Below are positions 59,427 through 64,000 of a stretch of 64,000 nt of DNA, piece after piece (within the stretch, counting starts at the first letter, position 1; each line of letters begins with the position of its first letter). Origin of the DNA: Phlyctochytrium arcticum. Lineage: Eukaryota; Chytridiomycota; Chytridiomycetes; Chytridiales; Chytridiaceae. Under the pieces are notes generated by a model. The model ran no database searches. It worked only from the letters and a program-made list of their open reading frames with translations, and had not been told where the DNA came from. The stretch covers positions 1,984,001-2,048,000 of the forward strand of contig JAHLKI010000001.1 of the NCBI GenBank assembly GCA_025602905.1, written 5' to 3'. Position numbers and translations under genes: made by a program.

Positions 59427-59509
59427 TGTTGTTTGTTGTTAGATCGTTGGTATGTGTTTGTGGTAGTGGTTGGCGCTCTTGGAAAAGAGGGAGACCGGCC
59501 CCCCTCGCC

Positions 59510-59517
59510 CTTTTATA
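59510..59517 (-). promoter_or_regulatory. TATA box of MET6
   Basis: TATAAAAG on the minus strand, 84 bp upstream of the ATG. Confidence 0.7.
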
Positions 59518-60735
59518 CTTGCGGTAGTTCATCTCGCGACGTTCTCTAGAAGTTTCCCCAATGCGTGTGTTTATTGAATGTCATGAAGGTTGGGGCCTGC
59601 CAAAAGTCCGACAGCTGCTGGCCTGGCTGCGCCACAGCCCCATCAACACGTTTCGCGCTGAGCTCACGCGTTTGCGACCCCAGAAGCTGTTTATACCGGG
59701 CGTTTGGGCCGGGTTTGGGTCTTTTCCTGCGTGCTCCCGATGGGGCTAAACGACATTTTCCCCAGGCCCCACTAGCCCCGGCCCCCAGGGCTCGTTGGGG
59801 CGTCGTAGCATCAGTCCTGGCATCGTGCAAACTGGGCCCCAGGCTATACTGTTCAACCATGTTGCTGTAGCGGGGTCTTTGAGGTTTCTGGAAAGAAGGA
59901 CATCCCGGATGGGATTGGGTCGCGGGAATGTACTATGGAGTCATTGGAGAGGAGCGACGGCACGTCTCTTCTGCCGATTTTCAAATCTGGTGGGCTTCCA
60001 GGGCTTGCCTGCGCTTGCCTACAAACCTGCCATGCAGATCAGAGGCCAGATGAATTGGAGGTACGAATCTGCATAATACGCCCTCCTAATTCGCTTTCCG
60101 GGTCATGGTCATAGTACCATTCTCCGGGCAGGCTGCCAGCATAAGCTTGTATACAGCATGTCACCGTCGCCAATGTCAAAGCGCTTTCTTTGACATGCCT
60201 GTCTTTTGTCGTGCTTGCTCCTGAGCCGCGAATAACTACCGGGGTATCCCCGGTATCCATACACAATATTTCCCAGACAGAATGCACTATTGTTTCCGAT
60301 CGTCATCATGCCCTGCTTCGAGTGTCGCTGAGGAAAGTCCGAGGATCCACTAAGAACACATGCTCGGCATTGCTTGCGGCCCGAATAATACAAAAGTTTT
60401 CAGCACTGCATCAGGCATTTCATCTTGCAAGAGATAGACAGTAATACTTAATGAGTGCCATAAAGGCCATGAGATCCTGTGTGAGATCTCCGCCAGATCT
60501 GCAATATCCCACGCGATGCTGTACGCGATGTGAGCGAGTTTTGCCCCATACTTTTGCATCGCCGTTGTGCCGCAATGACGACCGATCACGTGACTGTGTG
60601 ACTCACTGGAATGTCATTTTGTCCTTTGCCGCGGCGCCCGGCGCCCATGCCTCGGTGGAAAGTTCAAGGTTTTGCGGCAACCCTCCGACATCACTCCGGG
60701 CATCGTGCTTAATCTCTTAGAATCTACAATCCTAC
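59518..60735. other. Intergenic 1.2 kb, promoters of MET6 and the kinase
   Basis: Divergent promoters. GC-rich near 59700-59830 (GCCCC and CCGGCCC runs), AT-balanced elsewhere. It contains the TCACGTGA site at 60586. No gene was seen. Confidence 0.5.
60586..60593. promoter_or_regulatory. TCACGTGA E-box upstream of the GCK-VI kinase
   Basis: Perfect palindrome 143 bp upstream of the kinase ATG, identical to the site upstream of RACK1. Confidence 0.5.
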
Positions 60736-63135
60736 ATGTCTTCCTTTGCACCAGGCTCCCCGCCGCGGTCCGGTTTGCCAGGCCGAAAGCAGTCTATCGT
60801 TGAACGGGCCTCAACGGCGTTGGAACAAAAGTTTAGCAGCAGTGCCGTGAGAAGAGTCGCCACCACACCCGCTAGCTATGGCTCTGGCTCAGGTTCATCA
60901 AGAGAGTCACTGGCTCCCGCTCCGAGTCTGGCGGATGAGACCTATTCCATGTCGGCTCAAGACTATGAGATTGGAGATCCAGTCGGTACGTAGTTTTTTC
61001 CTCGGCTTTTGCTATGATAACATTGGCTCATTGAGGTCTCTTACAGGTTACGGGTCTTCCGCCGTGGTGTACATTGCAACATACAAACCTACCAACAAGT
61101 TTGTTGGAATCAAAATGATTGACTTGGACATGTTTGAGCGGAATCAGATTGATGAATTACGCGTATGTTGTACCTTTGTTCTTGATGCCTTCATCATCAA
61201 GTAACCTGATGAACAATGCCAGCGTGAAATTCAAATCATGTCCCTATCAAGACACCCCCATTTACTGCCCGTCTATGGATCGTTTGTCAGTGGATCCAAG
61301 CTCTTTATCGTTACCCCATTTCTCAGCGCCGGCTCGTGCTTGGATATCATGAAGACAGCATTCCAGGACGGTATAGACGAAGTCTCAATCGCAACCATTC
61401 TGCGACAGGCATTGGAAGGATTGGTCTATCTTCACAAGAACGGTCTGATACATCGGGATGTAAAGGCCGGGAATCTCCTGATTCACGAGGACGGTTTGGT
61501 TCAACTAGCAGATTTCGGAGTCAGCTCTTCTTTGATGGACACGGGCGAACGAAAGGGTCTACGGAAAACATTTGTGGGAACTCCTTGCTGGATGGCACCC
61601 GAAGTGATGGAACAAAGCGGGTACGACTACAAGGCCGATATATGGAGTTTTGGCATCACTGCTTTGGAGCTTGCTACCGGCCACGCCCCATTTGCAAAAT
61701 TCCCTCCCATCAAGGTTTGTTTACGTTTGGAACCGGGCACCAGTGGAACAACTGGGCTGATTCACATCCTACTTAGGTTCTCATGTTGACGCTACAAAAT
61801 GAACCTCCGACCCTCGATCGTGATTCCACCAAACACAAATATTCCAAAACTTTTAAGGACATGATTGATATATGTCTGACCAAGGACCCCGTCAAAAGGT
61901 TGTTATCTAGTCAAATGAAGGCGGCAATTCCACTCGACTTACCTTTGTTACAATAGGCCAACGGCGGAAAAGTTATTGGGACACCCCTTCTTCAAACAAG
62001 CCGCCAAAAAGCGAAGCTATCTGGTATCTGCCCTACTCCAAGATTTACCTCCCATTACTCGAAGACCGCATAACCGACGTATGCTTTTCCACCTCTGATG
62101 AACCCTCTTTACGACGGATATTAACACGTCGTGCTTTAGGGGCGCAAAACTCCTCCAATGGATCGTATCACAAGGGGGTCTCATGGGATTTCAGTACGGC
62201 CATGGAGGAGCGGCAAGCGGCCTTCAATTCAGCGATCAAAGACGACGGAGCTGAACAGGATGTAAATGGCTCGTCGTCAGACGGCAACCGGGGAGTCAAA
62301 TTTCAATCCGAGGTGGAGGTGCTGGGTGGAGGAACAACAGAACTGCTGGGTGACGAATCCATTCCAGCGACTGGCGTCCGACCAAGTCGATTTACAGTCG
62401 ACAACTCCATGTCGCGGTCACCAGGGACTACGAGTAACCTCCCTGGCTCGGCACCAGGATCAACTGAGAATATTGCTGAGGCTACACTATCATGTGCAAC
62501 CAGGAGCTTGAGCGATAGCGATTCGGCTGTCAATACTGGCGATGCGAGTAGTGCTACCTCACCAGCGGCTTCAACCGAAGTCAAGAAGGGGAGATTCAGC
62601 GTCAATCAGTCAAATGCCAATCCGCGCCCTGACTCTGCAAAAGGCGGCAATACTACTCCTCAAGACCCCACACTATCCACAGGTAAAGGACGCATTGCAT
62701 ACCCATGGACTTTTTCTACTTTCGTCTGATCTCTAACATACAAAAACAGAACGGAAACCAAGTCGATTTGCCGTGCAAACACTGGGCACCACGGACTCGA
62801 GTGTAAATACCATCAGTTCACCCTCCGACCCAACTCGAACCTCGGACCGCCGGGGTCGTTTTGAAGTCACGCAAACAGAAGATCCGCCCCAAGCTTCCTT
62901 GGAAACCCTTTTGAAACAGAATGAGATTCAGAGGGCGGTCCTGGCCGACCTCATCTCTGCGCTCCGCCGAAACAACCTAACACTAGAGGCCCTTGGCGTG
63001 TCCATCCCGCCATGGATTCTCAACGATTCTGTTGCGCAGGGATCTGCCACGGACGATCCAAATTTGCAAGATTCGACAAGCAAGGCACAGGCTGAACCGG
63101 AGCGCACCGTTGATGCCAGCACTCCCTCCCAATAA
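60736..63135 (+). CDS. GCK-VI (Fray/SPAK-OSR1-like) Ser/Thr kinase with four RFxV motifs, 676 aa
   Basis: CDS join(60736..60985,61047..61162,61223..61714,61777..61898,61957..62078,62140..62682,62750..63135). Kinase domain ~78-350: glycine loop GYGSSAVVY, catalytic Lys106 in [17 protein letters not shown] (~201), [10 protein letters not shown] (~222), activation-segment [11 protein letters not shown], then [20 protein letters not shown] and [18 protein letters not shown], all typical of the Fray/SPAK/OSR1 branch. The Ser-rich tail contains SRFTV (~451), GRFSV (~518), SRFAV (~554) and GRFEV (~585), then a short leucine-rich helix ([19 protein letters not shown]). The conserved C-terminal CCT domain of animal SPAK/OSR1 is not visible. 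Likely role is osmotic, polarity or ion control; inferred from family only. Confidence 0.9.
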
Positions 63136-63319
63136 CAACCGTGTAACCCGTTGCATCACATGAATTCGATAGTTTGAATCCCAGATGTTTTGACAACCAA
63201 CATAGAAGTGGCATGATCAGAATCTTTGAAACGCAAGATTGTGTTGGGCAAAAATTGTAATTAATGACCGCGTATATTCAAAAGAAAAGGACACATGTTG
63301 AAAAGGGCGATACAATAGT

Positions 63320-63857
63320 TTAACGAAGACGGCGAGCTTCACGTTCGGATTCCAACAAGGTCAAGATGTCTGAAGGTAAACATTTAGCATCCTCATCCAT
63401 AAAAACAATTTGATTGCAGCAGCAATAACTTACCGCTCTCACGAACGGGTCCCTTAACGTTGCGGATGATGGATCGGTTGGTCTCATCCATGAACTCGAC
63501 TCGGACCTGAGTCACTCCACCACTAAGAGCAAACATCAAAGTTCAGCATAAATATTTTTGACATTGCGGCAAATGATAGCATTGTACATACCGGGAGCCG
63601 GTACGGCCGAGAACCTTGGTGACGCGGGCAAGCTTTGGTGCAGCGGCTTTAGCGTCCTAAAGCAAATCGTCAGTACTCCAATACTTTGAAATTCCGTAAA
63701 TGTCGTTGGTAGACCCAGGCCCAGCCCTCCACCCCGCATCGATCCATCCATCCATCCGTTTTGGAGCTCATCCATCCACAGGAAATTTGGCCATAAGTCC
63801 GTTCCAGAATCACCTATAGGCCGGGCTGGTCTCCTTCTTCAATCGCCAACATACCAT
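63320..63857 (-). CDS. RPS28: Ribosomal protein eS28 (Rps28), 68 aa
   Basis: CDS complement(join(63320..63369,63434..63522,63592..63656,63855..63857)). The product reads [21 protein letters not shown] then [28 protein letters not shown] and [17 protein letters not shown], the full eS28 sequence. The start codon forms an exon of its own: ATG is directly followed by a GTATGT donor, and the first intron (63657-63854) is 198 nt. eS28 sits at the mRNA exit side of the 40S head and contacts uS7 and the E site. Its first intron carries GATG-type repeats like RACK1 intron 2. Confidence 0.96.
63736..63783 (-). repeat. GATG-type repeat in RPS28 intron 1
   Basis: Runs of ATCC on the plus strand (GGATGGATGG on the transcribed strand) at about 63743-63760 and a shorter run near 63770-63778. 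Confidence 0.75.
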
Positions 63858-63945
63858 TTCTACGATGTGCCTTGCGTAAGAGAAGGAGCGATTATCGCGT
63901 CTTTGCCAAATTTCCTAGTTGCTCCCCCCCCCAGCGCGCGAACTT

Positions 63946-63951
63946 TCACGT
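63946..63951. promoter_or_regulatory. CACGTG site upstream of RPS28
   Basis: CACGTG about 90 bp upstream of the RPS28 ATG, followed at about 63958-63967 by GTCACATGAC and at 63972-63980 by CCAAAGTCG. The RACK1 promoter also has a CACGTG core and a GACTTTGG octamer. Confidence 0.5.
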
Positions 63952-64000
63952 GGTACAAGTCACATGACCCGGCCAAAGTCGCCTTGTCGAGAGTTTGGCA

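Overview
The window is nuclear DNA of an intron-rich filamentous fungus. Nearly every gene is a recognisable fungal housekeeping gene. Coding sequence is cut by short GT-AG introns, mostly 52-66 nt and often with a CTAAC or CTGAC branch-like motif. Splicing all exons by eye gives full-length, frame-consistent proteins for RPN5, RACK1, RCC1, midasin, tricalbin, PEPCK, MET6 and RPS28. A separate RAB3GAP2-like gene and a GCK-VI (Fray/SPAK-like) kinase fit a basidiomycete or an early-diverging fungus better than a yeast, but the phylum cannot be fixed from sequence reading alone. There are no tRNA, rRNA, CRISPR or prokaryotic features.

Layout. 0-2.7 kb: 3' part of kinetochore gene DSN1 (+), a small coiled-coil gene (-), ribosome-biogenesis gene FCF2 (+). 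4.3-8.5 kb: RCC1 (-) and proteasome lid gene RPN5 (+), divergent. 8.7-10.2 kb: RACK1/CPC2 (-). 11.5-16.1 kb: a 1370-aa coiled-coil protein with a PH-like and degenerate lipid-kinase-like tail (+). 16.8-21 kb: a small unknown gene and a tandem pair of single-C2-domain genes (-) inside a segmental duplication. 21.8-26.3 kb: gene-poor accessory stretch with a decayed NUMOD4/HNH/AP2 endonuclease-like gene abutting a DEAD-box helicase relic, bracketed by a pair of direct dispersed repeats. 26.6-27.4 kb: a single-exon BTB-like gene. 27.5-43.9 kb: MDN1, which encodes the 5406-aa AAA giant midasin (-). 44-45.5 kb: a small possible secreted protein and a C2H2 factor (-). 45.9-47.7 kb: RAB3GAP2-like (+). 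47.8-53.3 kb: a six-C2 tricalbin (-). 54.6-59.4 kb: PCK1 (+) and MET6 (-), convergent. 60.7-63.1 kb: the GCK-VI kinase (+). 63.3-63.9 kb: RPS28 (-).

Themes. Ribosome production and translation are well represented (FCF2, MDN1, RACK1, RPS28); RACK1 and RPS28 share a CACGTG promoter site and GATG-repeat introns. Membrane contact and lipid-binding C2 proteins recur (two small C2 proteins and the tricalbin). The most unusual region is 21.8-26.3 kb, where a selfish-element-like nuclease gene has decayed. I did not find a convincing complete new multi-gene system; the best leads are that region, the kinase carrying four RFxV peptides, and the kinase-like tail of the 1370-aa protein.
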